Origin: Mesorhizobium sp.
Lineage (GTDB): Bacteria > Pseudomonadota > Alphaproteobacteria > Rhizobiales > Rhizobiaceae
Reading direction: 5' to 3'
Length of the DNA stretch: 64,000 nucleotides
NCBI RefSeq assembly: GCF_004963255.1
Contig: NZ_SUGA01000005.1
Span: forward strand, 35,134-99,133
Shown in pieces: positions 15,898 through 24,071 of this stretch. The translations under genes and the position numbers were made by a program. The notes beneath the pieces were generated by a model. The model saw only the letters and a list, made by a program, of their open reading frames with translations, had not been told where the DNA came from and did no database searches. Numbering within the stretch: position 1 is the first letter of the stretch; every line of letters starts with the position of its first letter.

Positions 15898-16160
15898 TAA
15901 TTCTGGTCGCTGTCGGGCAACTGCATATCGGTGACGACATTCTCGCCATTGCTCACGTCATAGGCGATGACGATGTCCATGCCCGGCTTCAGCGAGTCGA
16001 TATCGGTTTCGGCGTTGAGCTTGTAGGCCTTGCCGTCGTCCAGCGTCAGCGTCAGCGTGTCCTTGTCGACCTTCTTGATCAGGCCTTCGGTCTGGCCGGC
16101 GAACGCGGCGGCGGTGGAAATCATGAGCATGGCGCAGGTGGCGCCAATCAGGGTACGCAT
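15897..16160 (-). CDS. DUF1344 family secreted small protein
   Basis: 87 residues from the ATG at 16160, which has GAGGACGACG before it. A signal peptide occupies about residues 1-22 (LIGATCAMLMISTAAAFAG). The mature 65 residues fit DUF1344: TEGLIKKVDKDTLTLTLDDG, then KAYKLNAETDIDSLKPGMDI, a compact beta-rich domain reminiscent of an OB/SH3-like periplasmic fold. The function of the family is not established. The stop codon touches the right end of the 118-bp repeat, and the gene converges on the histidine phosphatase gene. Confidence 0.82.
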   Translation of the reverse strand: MRTLIGATCAMLMISTAAAFAGQTEGLIKKVDKDTLTLTLDDGKAYKLNAETDIDSLKPGMDIVIAYDVSNGENVVTDMQLPDSDQN

Positions 16161-16407
16161 CGTCGTCCTCTTTAGGTCATTGCGCCGGCTGGTCAGCGGC
16201 GGGTCCTCAACGGCGGATGGGAAGAGAGCAGAAACCAACCGAATGTGTCAAAACTAAATCCGCCAGATCACAGTTTGATGCAGCCGTTTGACCACTGTGG
16301 AAAACGCCAATAGAAGGCACACCACAGCGCCGCGCGTCCTCCTGGGCGCGCAAAGGACGCTGTGGCACTTAAGACTTCCGGTTTCCTCACCGGGCAGGGC
16401 GTTTTCC

Positions 16408-17508
16408 ATGTCTCACAACACATTCGGCCACCTTTTCCGCGTCACCACCTGGGGTGAAAGCCATGGCGCGGCGCTCGGCTGCGTTGTCGACGGCTGCCCG
16501 CCCGGCATCCGCTTCAAGCGAGAGGACATCCAGGCCGAGCTCGACCGCCGCCGCCCCGGGCAGTCGCGCTTCGTCACCCAGCGCCGCGAGCCGGACGAGG
16601 TCAAGATCCTGTCCGGCTTCATCCTCGACGAGGACGGCGAGACGATGATCACCACCGGCACGCCTGTCTCGATGCTGATCGAGAATGTCGACCAGCGCTC
16701 CAAGGATTATGGTGAGATCGCCCGCCAGTACCGTCCGGGCCATGCCGACTATACCTACGACGTCAAATACGGCCTGCGCGATCATCGCGGCGGCGGCCGT
16801 TCGTCTGCACGCGAGACGGCGGCGCGGGTCGCGGCAGGCGCCCTGGCGCGCAGGGTTGTGCCCGGCATGACGGTGCGCGGCGCGCTCGTTTCGATGGGCG
16901 AAAAGTCGATCGACCGCGCCAACTGGAACTGGAATTTCGTCGGCGACGCCGAAAACCCGTTCTTCACCCCGGATCCGGCCTCGGTTCCGGTCTTCACCGC
17001 CTACCTCGACGGCATCCGCAAGGCCGGCTCCTCGGTCGGCGCGGTGATCGAGATCGTCGCCGACGGCGTGCCGCCCGGCCTTGGCGCGCCGATCTACGCC
17101 AAGCTCGACCAGGACATCGCGTCCGGCCTGATGTCGATCAACGCCGTCAAGGGCGTCGAGATCGGCAACGGCTTCGAGGCGGCCCGCATCACCGGCGAGC
17201 AGAACGCCGACGAGATGCGCATGGGCAATGACGGCAAGCCGGTGTTTTTATCCAACAACGCAGGCGGCATACTGGGCGGCATCTCGACCGGACAGCCGAT
17301 CGTCGCCCGCTTCGCCGTCAAGCCGACTTCGTCGATCCTGACGCCGCGCAAATCCATCGACAAGGACGGCAAGGATGTCGAGGTGATGACCAAGGGCCGC
17401 CACGACCCATGCGTCGGCATTCGCGCCGTGCCGATCGGCGAGGCCATGGTTGCCTGCGCGATCGCCGATCATTATCTGCGGCACAGAGGACAAACGGGAA
17501 GGGAGTAG
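16408..17508 (+). CDS. aroC: Chorismate synthase
   Basis: 366 residues from the ATG at 16408. AroC converts 5-enolpyruvylshikimate 3-phosphate to chorismate with reduced FMN, the last shared step to aromatic amino acids. Signatures are [18 protein letters not shown] (about 16-33), the RRRPGQSR loop, [20 protein letters not shown] (FMN/phosphate binding), and the C-terminal [17 protein letters not shown]. The whole frame is intact. The last codons run into the left arm of an AGTAGGGCAGTAGG hairpin repeat shared with the gap before ribB. Confidence 0.95.
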   Translation: MSHNTFGHLFRVTTWGESHGAALGCVVDGCPPGIRFKREDIQAELDRRRPGQSRFVTQRREPDEVKILSGFILDEDGETMITTGTPVSMLIENVDQRSKDYGEIARQYRPGHADYTYDVKYGLRDHRGGGRSSARETAARVAAGALARRVVPGMTVRGALVSMGEKSIDRANWNWNFVGDAENPFFTPDPASVPVFTAYLDGIRKAGSSVGAVIEIVADGVPPGLGAPIYAKLDQDIASGLMSINAVKGVEIGNGFEAARITGEQNADEMRMGNDGKPVFLSNNAGGILGGISTGQPIVARFAVKPTSSILTPRKSIDKDGKDVEVMTKGRHDPCVGIRAVPIGEAMVACAIADHYLRHRGQTGRE

Positions 17509-17593
17509 GGCAGTAGGTTATTGCCGCCGCCCGCAGCCCGCCAAACTTTTTCCTTTTCCCTACTCCCTTACTGCCCTATTCCCCTACTCCCTT
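17496..17593. repeat. Octamer-type hairpin repeat between aroC and ribB
   Basis: GGGAAGGGAGTAGGGCAGTAGG (17496-17517, partly inside the aroC 3' end) is mirrored by CCCTACTCCCTTACTGCCCT and further CCCCTACTCCC units at 17558-17593. The unit (AGTAGGGC, eight bases) is that of the repeat at 7251-7367. The two arms can pair over about 20 bp with a loop of about 40 bases, so the aroC-ribB message would carry a strong hairpin. Confidence 0.7.
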
Positions 17594-17612
17594 GCGAGCG
17601 AAGCGAGCACCT

Positions 17613-18713
17613 ATGCCTTACGACCAGAAGAAGATCGTCGAAGCGATCCGCGCCTTCGAGCGCGGCGAGATCGTTGTCGTCATGGACGATGACGGGCGCG
17701 AGAACGAGGGCGACCTGATCGTCGCCGCCGTGCATTGCACGCCGGAGAAGATGGCCTTCATCGTGCGCAACACCTCCGGCATCGTCTGCACGCCGATGCT
17801 GCGCGAGGACGCGAGGCGCCTGAATCTCGCGCCGATGGTGGCGGACAATGATTCCGCTCACACCACCGCCTTCACCGTCAGCGTCGATTTCAAGCATGGC
17901 ACGACGACAGGCATTTCCGCCGACGACCGCACGCTCACCGTGCGCAATCTCGCCAACGGCAATGTCGGCCCATCGGATTTCGTGCGCCCCGGCCACATCT
18001 TCCCGCTGATCGCCCGCGAAGGCGGCGTGCTGATGCGTTCCGGCCATACGGAGGCCGCGGTCGACCTCTGCAAGCTTGCCGGCCTGCCGCCGGTCGGCGT
18101 CATCTCCGAGCTGGTCAATGACGACGGCACGGTCAAGCGCGGGCCGCAAGTGCAGGCCTTCGCCGAGGAACATGGCCTGAAGCAGGTTTCGGTCGCCGAT
18201 CTCATCGCCTACCGCCAGCGCAAGGAAACACTGGTCCAGCGCGTCGCCTGTTCCGACATCGAAACGCCCGGCGGCAAGGCGCAGGCCTTCACCTACACGC
18301 TGCCATGGGATTCCATGCACCATCTGGCGGTCGTCTTCGGTGACATCCGCGACGGCGAGGAGGTGCCGGTGCGCCTGCATCCGGAGGACGTCGTGACCGA
18401 CGTGTTCGGCACCAGCCACCGGCTGGACGGCATCATGAAGGCGATGGGCGAGCGCAGGCGCGGTGTCATCGTCTATCTGCGCGAAGGCTCGGTCGGCGTC
18501 GCGCATCAGGAGCGCAAGCGGCCGCTAAGCGGCGACCGCGAGGACCACGAGGAAGCCCGCCGGCGCGAGAACGAATGGCGCGAGATCGGCCTCGGCGCCC
18601 AGATCCTCAAGGATCTCGGCATCTCCTCGATCAACCTGATCGCCTCGCGCGAGCGCCACTATGTCGGCCTCGAGGGGTTTGGCATCCATATTGCGAAGAC
18701 CGAGATTCTGTAG
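17613..18713 (+). CDS. ribB: 3,4-dihydroxy-2-butanone-4-phosphate synthase with inactive GCHII-like C-terminus
   Basis: 366 residues. The N-terminal 210 residues are a complete DHBP synthase: DDDGRENEGD (25-34) with the metal/phosphate acids, then RSGHTEAAVDLCKLAG and VISELVNDDGT. It makes the four-carbon unit for riboflavin from ribulose 5-phosphate. The C-terminal half follows the GTP cyclohydrolase II fold (LPWDSMHHLAVVFGDI, VRLHPEDVVTDVFGTSHRLD), but the three zinc-ligand Cys are replaced: D259, R270 and D272 where E. coli RibA has C54, C65 and C67. Cyclohydrolase activity is therefore unlikely and another RibA is expected elsewhere. This split RibB-plus-dead-GCHII form is known in alphaproteobacteria. 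Confidence 0.92.
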   Translation: MPYDQKKIVEAIRAFERGEIVVVMDDDGRENEGDLIVAAVHCTPEKMAFIVRNTSGIVCTPMLREDARRLNLAPMVADNDSAHTTAFTVSVDFKHGTTTGISADDRTLTVRNLANGNVGPSDFVRPGHIFPLIAREGGVLMRSGHTEAAVDLCKLAGLPPVGVISELVNDDGTVKRGPQVQAFAEEHGLKQVSVADLIAYRQRKETLVQRVACSDIETPGGKAQAFTYTLPWDSMHHLAVVFGDIRDGEEVPVRLHPEDVVTDVFGTSHRLDGIMKAMGERRRGVIVYLREGSVGVAHQERKRPLSGDREDHEEARRRENEWREIGLGAQILKDLGISSINLIASRERHYVGLEGFGIHIAKTEIL

Positions 18714-18791
18714 GCGTCGAAGTGCTGACGCTTTGACGCGGTGCTGCGTGTAGGACGCATGCGTTGGCGATTGGCCGAAGCCTCCGCGACT

Positions 18792-18970
18792 TCGTCATCC
18801 ACGGGCGAAGCAAGGAGCGAAGCGACGCGCGCAGACCCGGGGATCCATTCCGTGACTTCGACGCGCTGCAGCCGTCCAGAATTCTGCTCCGTTGCATTCC
18901 ACGATCAACGTAACGGAATGGATCCTCGGGTCTTCGCTCCGCTGCGCGTCGCTCCGCCCGTGGATGACGA
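18792..18970. repeat. Long imperfect inverted repeat, 179 bp
   Basis: The 312-bp gap between ribB and the MFS gene stop holds this element and nothing else I can name. Outer arms TCGTCATCCACGGGCG (18792-18807) and CGCCCGTGGATGACGA (18955-18970) are exact complements. Inner parts also pair: CCCGGGGATCCATTCCGT around 18836-18853 with ACGGAATGGATCCTCGGG around 18913-18930. Repeats with ATCCACGGGCG/GGATCCATTCC wording are scattered in rhizobial genomes. It sits between convergent genes and could act as a bidirectional terminator. Confidence 0.75.
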
Positions 18971-19025
18971 CGTCGTAGTTCTCGGCCAACTGCCAACGTC
19001 TGCGCTCATGATAGCCGAATAATCA

Positions 19026-20246
19026 TCACTCCGCAGGCGCCACCGCTTCGCCTCTGTCCACATCGCAATCGTCCGTCGCCAGCCGGCACTGGCCAGCAAG
19101 CACGGTGACCAGTGCGATCGCGCCAGCAGCCACAGAGACCCAGAACCCGTTCTGCGGGCCGAAAGTGTCGACCATCCAGCCCGCGGCGAAGGAACCCAGC
19201 GCCATGCCGATGCCGATGCCGGTCGTCACCCAGGTGACGCCTTCCGTCAGCATGGCCGGTGGCACGTGGCGCTCGATCAGGCCGAAGGCGGTGATGAAGG
19301 TCGGCGAGATCGCGACGCCGCTGACGAACACCGCCAGCGCCAGCGTCGGCACCGTGTGGGCGAAGAGCAGCGGCAAGGTGGTGAGCGCGATCACGGTGAC
19401 CGCGAGCGCCAGCTGCCGCTGCAGCGGCGCCTTCAGGCTGAGCGCGCCGACGATGATCCCAACCACGAAGGATCCCAGCGCATAGACGCCGATGACAAGG
19501 CTCGCCGCCTCAGGCTGGCCGAGCGCCTTAGTGATGGCGACGGTGGTGACTTCCGTTGTGGCGAAGGTCGCGCCGACGAAAATGAGGGCGAAAGTGATTA
19601 TCTGCACCGGTCGCAGGCGGATCGCCGAGCCGGTCGCCCCACGCTCCGCCGGCCGCACTGGCGGCTCCGTCGAGCGCTGCAGCAGGAATGCCGCTGAGCC
19701 CAGCGCAAGCAGCAGTGTGCTGACGACCATGCCGGCCTCGGGAAACAGCGCCGCGCTCAACCCCACCGACAGCGAGGCGCCGGCGACATAGACAAGTTCG
19801 TCCGCGGCTGACTCGAAAGCAAACGCCGTGTTGAGCTCCGGCCGATCGCGAAAGATCTCGGTCCAGCGCGCCCTGACCAGGGCGGGAATGCTGGGCATGG
19901 CGGCGGCGAGCAGGGCGGACAGGAACAAGGTCCAGGCCGGCCAGTGCTGGTTGGCGGCCACGATCAATGTCGCAAAGGCAAGCACCGAGAGGAGCGTCAT
20001 GGGTGCCGCGATCGCCGTCTGGCCGCGCCGGTCCACCAGCCGCGACACATGCGGCGAAAGAAAAGCGTTGACCAGCGCATAGGTGGCCGAGACGGCGCCG
20101 GCCAGCCAATATTCGCCATGCGTCTGCGACAGCATAGCCACGATGCCGATCGGCGCCATGGCGATCGGCAAGCGCGCGACGAAGGCGGCTGCGGCGAAGC
20201 CTTTCGTGCCGGGAGCCCGAAAGATGTCCGCATAGGGGTTTCGCAT
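19026..20246 (-). CDS. MFS transporter, probable drug/metabolite exporter
   Basis: 406 residues from the ATG at 20246, which has a GAGGAG site 7 bp upstream; a TTG 18 bp earlier is less likely. The protein has about twelve hydrophobic segments and the inter-helix basic motif SRLVDRRGQ after the second segment, typical of the major facilitator superfamily. A charged loop (STEPPVRPAERGATG) separates the two six-helix halves. It is divergent from a TetR regulator with three identical-arm operators between them, the usual layout of an inducible efflux pump. The substrate is unknown. Confidence 0.88.
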   Translation of the reverse strand: MRNPYADIFRAPGTKGFAAAAFVARLPIAMAPIGIVAMLSQTHGEYWLAGAVSATYALVNAFLSPHVSRLVDRRGQTAIAAPMTLLSVLAFATLIVAANQHWPAWTLFLSALLAAAMPSIPALVRARWTEIFRDRPELNTAFAFESAADELVYVAGASLSVGLSAALFPEAGMVVSTLLLALGSAAFLLQRSTEPPVRPAERGATGSAIRLRPVQIITFALIFVGATFATTEVTTVAITKALGQPEAASLVIGVYALGSFVVGIIVGALSLKAPLQRQLALAVTVIALTTLPLLFAHTVPTLALAVFVSGVAISPTFITAFGLIERHVPPAMLTEGVTWVTTGIGIGMALGSFAAGWMVDTFGPQNGFWVSVAAGAIALVTVLAGQCRLATDDCDVDRGEAVAPAE

Positions 20247-20282
20247 GATCCTGCTCCTCGACAAGGTTGCATAGTAAAACTA

Positions 20283-20349
20283 CATACGCTGCGTATGAAT
20301 GTGAGATAGTTCATACGTCGCGTATGTCAATTGGCATACGAGGCGTATG
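20283..20349. promoter_or_regulatory. Three TetR-type operators, CATACG-N3-CGTATG
   Basis: Perfect 15-bp palindromes lie at 20283-20297 (spacer CTG), 20312-20326 (spacer TCG) and 20335-20349 (spacer AGG). The half-sites are identical in all three; centre-to-centre distances are 29 and 23 bp. They fill the 119-bp gap between the divergent MFS and TetR genes, so one regulator can control both directions. Binding by the adjacent TetR protein is inferred from position and symmetry. Confidence 0.88.
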
Positions 20350-20365
20350 TGAATAGGGCCAAGGC

Positions 20366-20959
20366 ATGCACAGACCGCGCAAGGAGATGATCGCCGAGAC
20401 GCGCGCCAAGCTGATCTCGGCGGCACGCCACGCCTTCGGCACGATCGGCTATGCCGAGGCCTCGATGGACGATTTCACCGCCTCGGCCGGCCTCACGCGC
20501 GGCGCGCTCTACCATCATTTCGGCGACAAGAAGGGGCTGCTGCAGGCGGTGATCGCCGAGATCGACGGCGAGATGGCTGTGCGGGTGAACGAGGCGGCGT
20601 CCAAGGCGCCGACCCGCTGGCAGCATTTCGTCGACGAATGCACCACCTATATCGAGATGGCGCTGGAGCCGGAAATCCAGCGCATTATGTTCCGTGACGG
20701 CCCGGCCGTGCTCGGCGACCCGGCGCAGTGGCCGAACGCCAATGCCTGCATCGCGTCGATGACCGAACATCTGAGCGCGCTGCAGGACGAGGGTGTGGTC
20801 GTTGCCGATCTCGATCCGGAAACGGTTGCGCGGCTGATCAACGGCGCCAGCAGCCAGGCCGCGCAGCGCATCGCCAATTCGAAGGATCCCGAAGCCACCT
20901 CGAAAAAGGCGATCGCGGCCTTCAAGCAGCTGCTCGAAGGCTTGCGCAAGAAGGCGTGA
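20366..20959 (+). CDS. TetR-family transcriptional repressor
   Basis: 197 residues. The N-terminal helix-turn-helix is typical: RAKLISAARHAFGTIGYAEA, then DDFTASAGLTRGALYHHFGDKKGLLQAV (about 12-62). The C-terminal 130 residues are the variable ligand-binding and dimer domain; it contains IQRIMFRDGPAVLG, common in TetR proteins that regulate MFS pumps. It is divergent from the MFS exporter, and its own start is 16 bp from the third operator, so self-repression is expected. Confidence 0.92.
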   Translation: MHRPRKEMIAETRAKLISAARHAFGTIGYAEASMDDFTASAGLTRGALYHHFGDKKGLLQAVIAEIDGEMAVRVNEAASKAPTRWQHFVDECTTYIEMALEPEIQRIMFRDGPAVLGDPAQWPNANACIASMTEHLSALQDEGVVVADLDPETVARLINGASSQAAQRIANSKDPEATSKKAIAAFKQLLEGLRKKA

Positions 20960-20991
20960 CCGCACGCTTGGGTAACCAATTGACCGCGTTG

Positions 20992-21014
20992 TGCACCGGT
21001 TTCGGCCCGGTGCA
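20992..21014 (+). terminator. Possible terminator hairpin after the tetR gene
   Basis: TGCACCGG (20992-20999) and CCGGTGCA (21007-21014) form a perfect 8-bp stem with a 7-base loop, 33 bp after the tetR stop. There is no T-run, so if it terminates it is not a classical intrinsic terminator. A TTGACA hexamer at 21027-21032 just beyond it may be the -35 box of the next gene. Confidence 0.35.
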
Positions 21015-21090
21015 ACCTGGCCGCGGTTGACAATAACCGGGGCGAGCGCATCCTCCTGCGCCATCGCTTAGGGCGTGGAGAGTCGGGGCC

Positions 21091-22074
21091 ATGTGGGACT
21101 TCAGCATTGGCCGGTCGGTGTCCATCATGATGCGGACATGGCCGTTTATCGTCTTTCGCATGATCGTCTATTTCGGCATCACCGTCGCCTACATCATGGC
21201 GACCGGCACGGGCGCCAGCGTCGGCTACGGCGTCGGTCACATCTCGACCGATCCGGATGGCCCGATGTCCTTCGCTCTCTGGGGCGGCGTCGTCGGCTTC
21301 GGAATCGTGTCGATCGCAGTCTACTGGATCCGCGAATACATCCTTTATGTCCTGAAGGCCGGTCATATCGCCGTCATGGTGCATCTGATCGACGGCCATG
21401 ACGTCCCCGACGGCCAAGGCCAGATCGCCTATGCCAAGGAAGTGGTCAGCCAGCGCTTTGCCGAGGCCAACATCCTTTTCGTCGTCGACCAACTGGTCAA
21501 GGGCGCCATCCGCGCCATCACCGGCCTGATCGGCGGCATTGCCGCCTTCCTTCCCATTCCCGGACTAAGCGGCCTAGTCAGCTTCATCAACACGGTGATC
21601 CGCCTGTCGCTGACCTATGTCGACGAGATCATCCTCGGCTACAACATCCGCATCAATTCGAACTCGCCCTTCGAGACGGCGCGGCAAGGCGTGGTGCTTT
21701 ACGCCCAGAATGGCAAGCACATGGTCAAGAACGCCGTGTGGCTGGCGGTGATCATGTGGGGCGTGTCCTTCGTCATCTTCCTGCTGATGCTGGCGCCCGC
21801 GGCCGCGATCCTGTGGGTCATGCCGGGACAATTGGCCGGCTGGGCCTTCGTGCTGGCCATCGTCTTTGCCTGGGCCTTCAAGGCGGCCTTCATCGAGCCC
21901 TTCGCCATCGCCTCGCTGATGCAGGTCTATTTCGAAGCCATCGAAGGCCAAGTGCCCAATCCAGAATGGGACAACCGGCTCGCCGAGGCGTCGTCCAAAT
22001 TCAGGGAGCTGCGCGACAAGGCGCTGGGCTCCTTCGGTGGCGGCTCGCGCTGGGATACGCCCCGGGCCGCTTGA
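21091..22074 (+). CDS. Conserved membrane protein, function unknown
   Basis: 327 residues with five to six hydrophobic segments: about 15-38, 60-82, a long amphipathic and hydrophobic stretch around 133-185, then 208-240 and 248-275. No catalytic motif is seen. The C-terminal 40 residues are soluble and charged (WDNRLAEASSKFRELRDKALG), ending in a Gly/Ser stretch. I do not recognise a named family. It stands alone on its strand; the next gene, bluB, converges on it with its stop directly at this gene's stop, without a gap. Confidence 0.75.
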   Translation: MWDFSIGRSVSIMMRTWPFIVFRMIVYFGITVAYIMATGTGASVGYGVGHISTDPDGPMSFALWGGVVGFGIVSIAVYWIREYILYVLKAGHIAVMVHLIDGHDVPDGQGQIAYAKEVVSQRFAEANILFVVDQLVKGAIRAITGLIGGIAAFLPIPGLSGLVSFINTVIRLSLTYVDEIILGYNIRINSNSPFETARQGVVLYAQNGKHMVKNAVWLAVIMWGVSFVIFLLMLAPAAAILWVMPGQLAGWAFVLAIVFAWAFKAAFIEPFAIASLMQVYFEAIEGQVPNPEWDNRLAEASSKFRELRDKALGSFGGGSRWDTPRAA

Positions 22075-22806
22075 TCACGGCCTTGGCTGGCGACCTAACC
22101 TTTCAATCGCCGATTTGAGCGGCGCCTCGCCGGCGCCGCGAAACGTCTCGCTCATCACCAACTCGGGCAGCGGCAGGCGCTTGCCCCAGCCATGCGATTC
22201 GAGGTCGGGCCTCGGCGCAAATTCCGAGACGCGGCCGACGCAGAGATAGGCGATCGGCGTGACATGCTCCGGGATCGCGAGAAGCCGTTTCAGCGCCTCC
22301 GTCTCGATGATGCTCACCCAGCCGACGCCGACGCCTTCGGCGCGTGCCGCCAGCCAGAAATTCTGCACCGCGCAGACGGTGCTGTAGAGATCCATCTCAG
22401 GATTGTGCCAGCGCCCGAGTGGCGAGTCCTTCGAGCGCTGCCGATCGCAGGTAATGCAGAGGTTGAGAGCGCTTTCGCAGATGCCTTCGAGCTTCAGCTT
22501 GCGGTAGAGCGCCTGCCGCTCCGCTTCGATCGCCGGCAATTCCTGCTCGCGCGCGGCGAGGAACAGGTCGCGCACTCTCCTGCGCCGCTCGGCATCGCGG
22601 ATGACGATGAAATTCCAAGGCTGCATGTAGCCGACCGACGGCGCATGGTGGGCGGCGGTGAGAAGTCGCGCCAGCACGCAATCGTCGAGATCGTCGGGGA
22701 CAAAATGGCTGCGCACGTCACGCCTGGTGAACATCGCCCGGTAAACGGCGTCGCGCGCCAATTGGTCAAAGTCGTCGCCGCTCCCGGCGATCGCTGCTGC
22801 CGTCAT
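22075..22806 (-). CDS. bluB: 5,6-dimethylbenzimidazole synthase
   Basis: 243 residues. BluB is a nitroreductase-fold enzyme that breaks down reduced FMN with oxygen to make the lower ligand of cobalamin. Family features are RDVRSHFVPDDLDDCVLARL, HHAPSVGYMQPWNFIVI (flavin contacts, about 53-69), the RWHNPEMDLYSTVCAVQNFW stretch, and GVGVGWVSIIE near residue 160. Its leader carries a cobalamin riboswitch, which agrees with the assignment and predicts repression by adenosylcobalamin. No other cobalamin gene is in the window. Confidence 0.95.
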   Translation of the reverse strand: MTAAAIAGSGDDFDQLARDAVYRAMFTRRDVRSHFVPDDLDDCVLARLLTAAHHAPSVGYMQPWNFIVIRDAERRRRVRDLFLAAREQELPAIEAERQALYRKLKLEGICESALNLCITCDRQRSKDSPLGRWHNPEMDLYSTVCAVQNFWLAARAEGVGVGWVSIIETEALKRLLAIPEHVTPIAYLCVGRVSEFAPRPDLESHGWGKRLPLPELVMSETFRGAGEAPLKSAIERLGRQPRP

Positions 22807-22859
22807 CGCTTTTCCCCTTGCGACAAGCAGTCCTCCGCCTGACCAAGCGGACGACCATG

Positions 22860-23020
22860 TCTGCCGGGCCGGTCTTCTGGCTCGGGATCGTCCCGCTCCG
22901 GCGCCTTCCCGTCATCGACAGTGGCATTTGCCGGCGCGGTCCCCCTCACAGCGTTGGGCACGCCACGGAATAAAACCGTGTTCCCGATTCTCCCGCGTCG
23001 CGGGCACCAGGCAGCGGGAT
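22860..23020 (-). promoter_or_regulatory. Cobalamin riboswitch upstream of bluB
   Basis: Read on the minus strand, the leader holds the conserved cobalamin-riboswitch blocks in order: GGTGCCCGCG, GGGAGAATCGGGAACACGG, CGTGCCCAACGCTGTGAGGG, GCCACTG, GGGAAGGCGCC, and the B12 box GAGCCAGAAGACCGGCC at about 22883-22867. It ends about 55 bases before the bluB ATG. The boundaries are approximate to about 10 bases. In this class, adenosylcobalamin binding shuts off the downstream gene, usually by blocking translation start or by termination. Confidence 0.93.
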
Positions 23021-23141
23021 GACCTTACCGCGAAGTTCGGCACCCGCCAATGGCGCGGACGACATGGGCTGGCGCAATTTCCCCAGCCATTCGGCTTTTC
23101 AAACATGGTCATTACGGCCGCGGGTGCCTAGATTAGGCGCC

Positions 23142-24068
23142 ATGGCCACCCGTCTCTACACGCACCCGATCTTCCTCGAACACCTCACGCCGCCCGGCCA
23201 CCCCGAGCGGCCCGACCGCCTGCGCGCCATCGAGCGCGTGCTGGACGACGAGGCGTTCTCGGCGCTCGACCGCGTCAAGGCGCCGGAAGGCGATGAGAAA
23301 ACCATCCTCTACGCGCACCCCGAGAACTTCGTCGAGCGTGTCCGCGCGGCGATCCCTCAGAGCGGCATCGTCTCGATCGACGCCGATACCAGCGCCAGCC
23401 CGAAAAGCTGGCAGGCCGCGGTGACGGCGATCGGCGCGGCCAACGCCGCCGTCGACGACGTCTTCGAGGGCCGCGCCTCAAATGTCTTCGTAGCCGCCCG
23501 ACCGCCCGGCCATCACGCCGAAAAGGCGACGGCGATGGGTTTTTGCCTGTTCAACACGGCGGCGATCGCCGCCCGCCATGCGCAGAAGAAGCACCAGGCC
23601 GAGCGCGTCGCCATCGTCGATTGGGACGTCCATCACGGCAACGGCACGCAGGACATTTTTTGGGACGACCCGTCGGTGCTCTATTGCTCGACCCATCAGA
23701 TGCCGCTTTACCCGGGCACCGGGGCGAAGAGCGAGACCGGCGCCGGCAACATCGTCAACGTGCCGCTTGCGCCGCGGACCGGCAGCGACATGTTCCGCGA
23801 CGCTTTCCGGTCGCGCGTGCTGCCGTCCATCGATGCCTTCGCGCCGGACCTGATCATCATTTCCGCCGGCTTCGACGCCCACCATCGCGATCCGCTGGCC
23901 GAGATCAATCTGACCGAGGACGATTTCGACTGGGCGACAGGCCAACTTATGGAGCGCGCCGGGCGTCACAGTAGCAACAGGCTCGTCAGCCTGCTGGAAG
24001 GCGGCTACGATCTGCAGGGGCTGGCATTTTCAGTCGCCGCCCATGTCGGGCGGCTGATGAAGGGATAG
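23142..24068 (+). CDS. Histone-deacetylase-family (class II) amidohydrolase
   Basis: 308 residues from the ATG at 23142. The zinc deacetylase fold is clear: HPERPDRL (20-27), the charge-relay His pair in PPGHHAE (H124, H125), zinc ligands D162 and H164 in DWDVHHGNGTQ and D245 in SAGFDAHHRDP, and the terminal EGGYDL with the transition-state Tyr. Bacterial members deacetylate small acetylated amines or acetyl-lysine. The target is unknown; it is near-fused to xseB, whose ATG follows the stop after 3 bp, but no functional link is established. Confidence 0.92.
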   Translation: MATRLYTHPIFLEHLTPPGHPERPDRLRAIERVLDDEAFSALDRVKAPEGDEKTILYAHPENFVERVRAAIPQSGIVSIDADTSASPKSWQAAVTAIGAANAAVDDVFEGRASNVFVAARPPGHHAEKATAMGFCLFNTAAIAARHAQKKHQAERVAIVDWDVHHGNGTQDIFWDDPSVLYCSTHQMPLYPGTGAKSETGAGNIVNVPLAPRTGSDMFRDAFRSRVLPSIDAFAPDLIIISAGFDAHHRDPLAEINLTEDDFDWATGQLMERAGRHSSNRLVSLLEGGYDLQGLAFSVAAHVGRLMKG

Positions 24069-24071
24069 GGT

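Noticed and set aside
17509..17612. Possible FMN riboswitch before ribB
   Set aside because: The gap has none of the conserved FMN-element blocks (such as AGGGTGAAATTCC). It is taken up by the octamer hairpin repeat.
18795..18989. Short open frames within the 179-bp inverted repeat, on both strands
   Set aside because: They arise from the repeat itself (the two arms give mirrored products) and have no ribosome site or homologous look.
20960..21090. Small RNA or tRNA between tetR and the membrane protein gene
   Set aside because: Only one 8-bp hairpin is present; there is no cloverleaf or terminator T-run, so an RNA gene is not supported.
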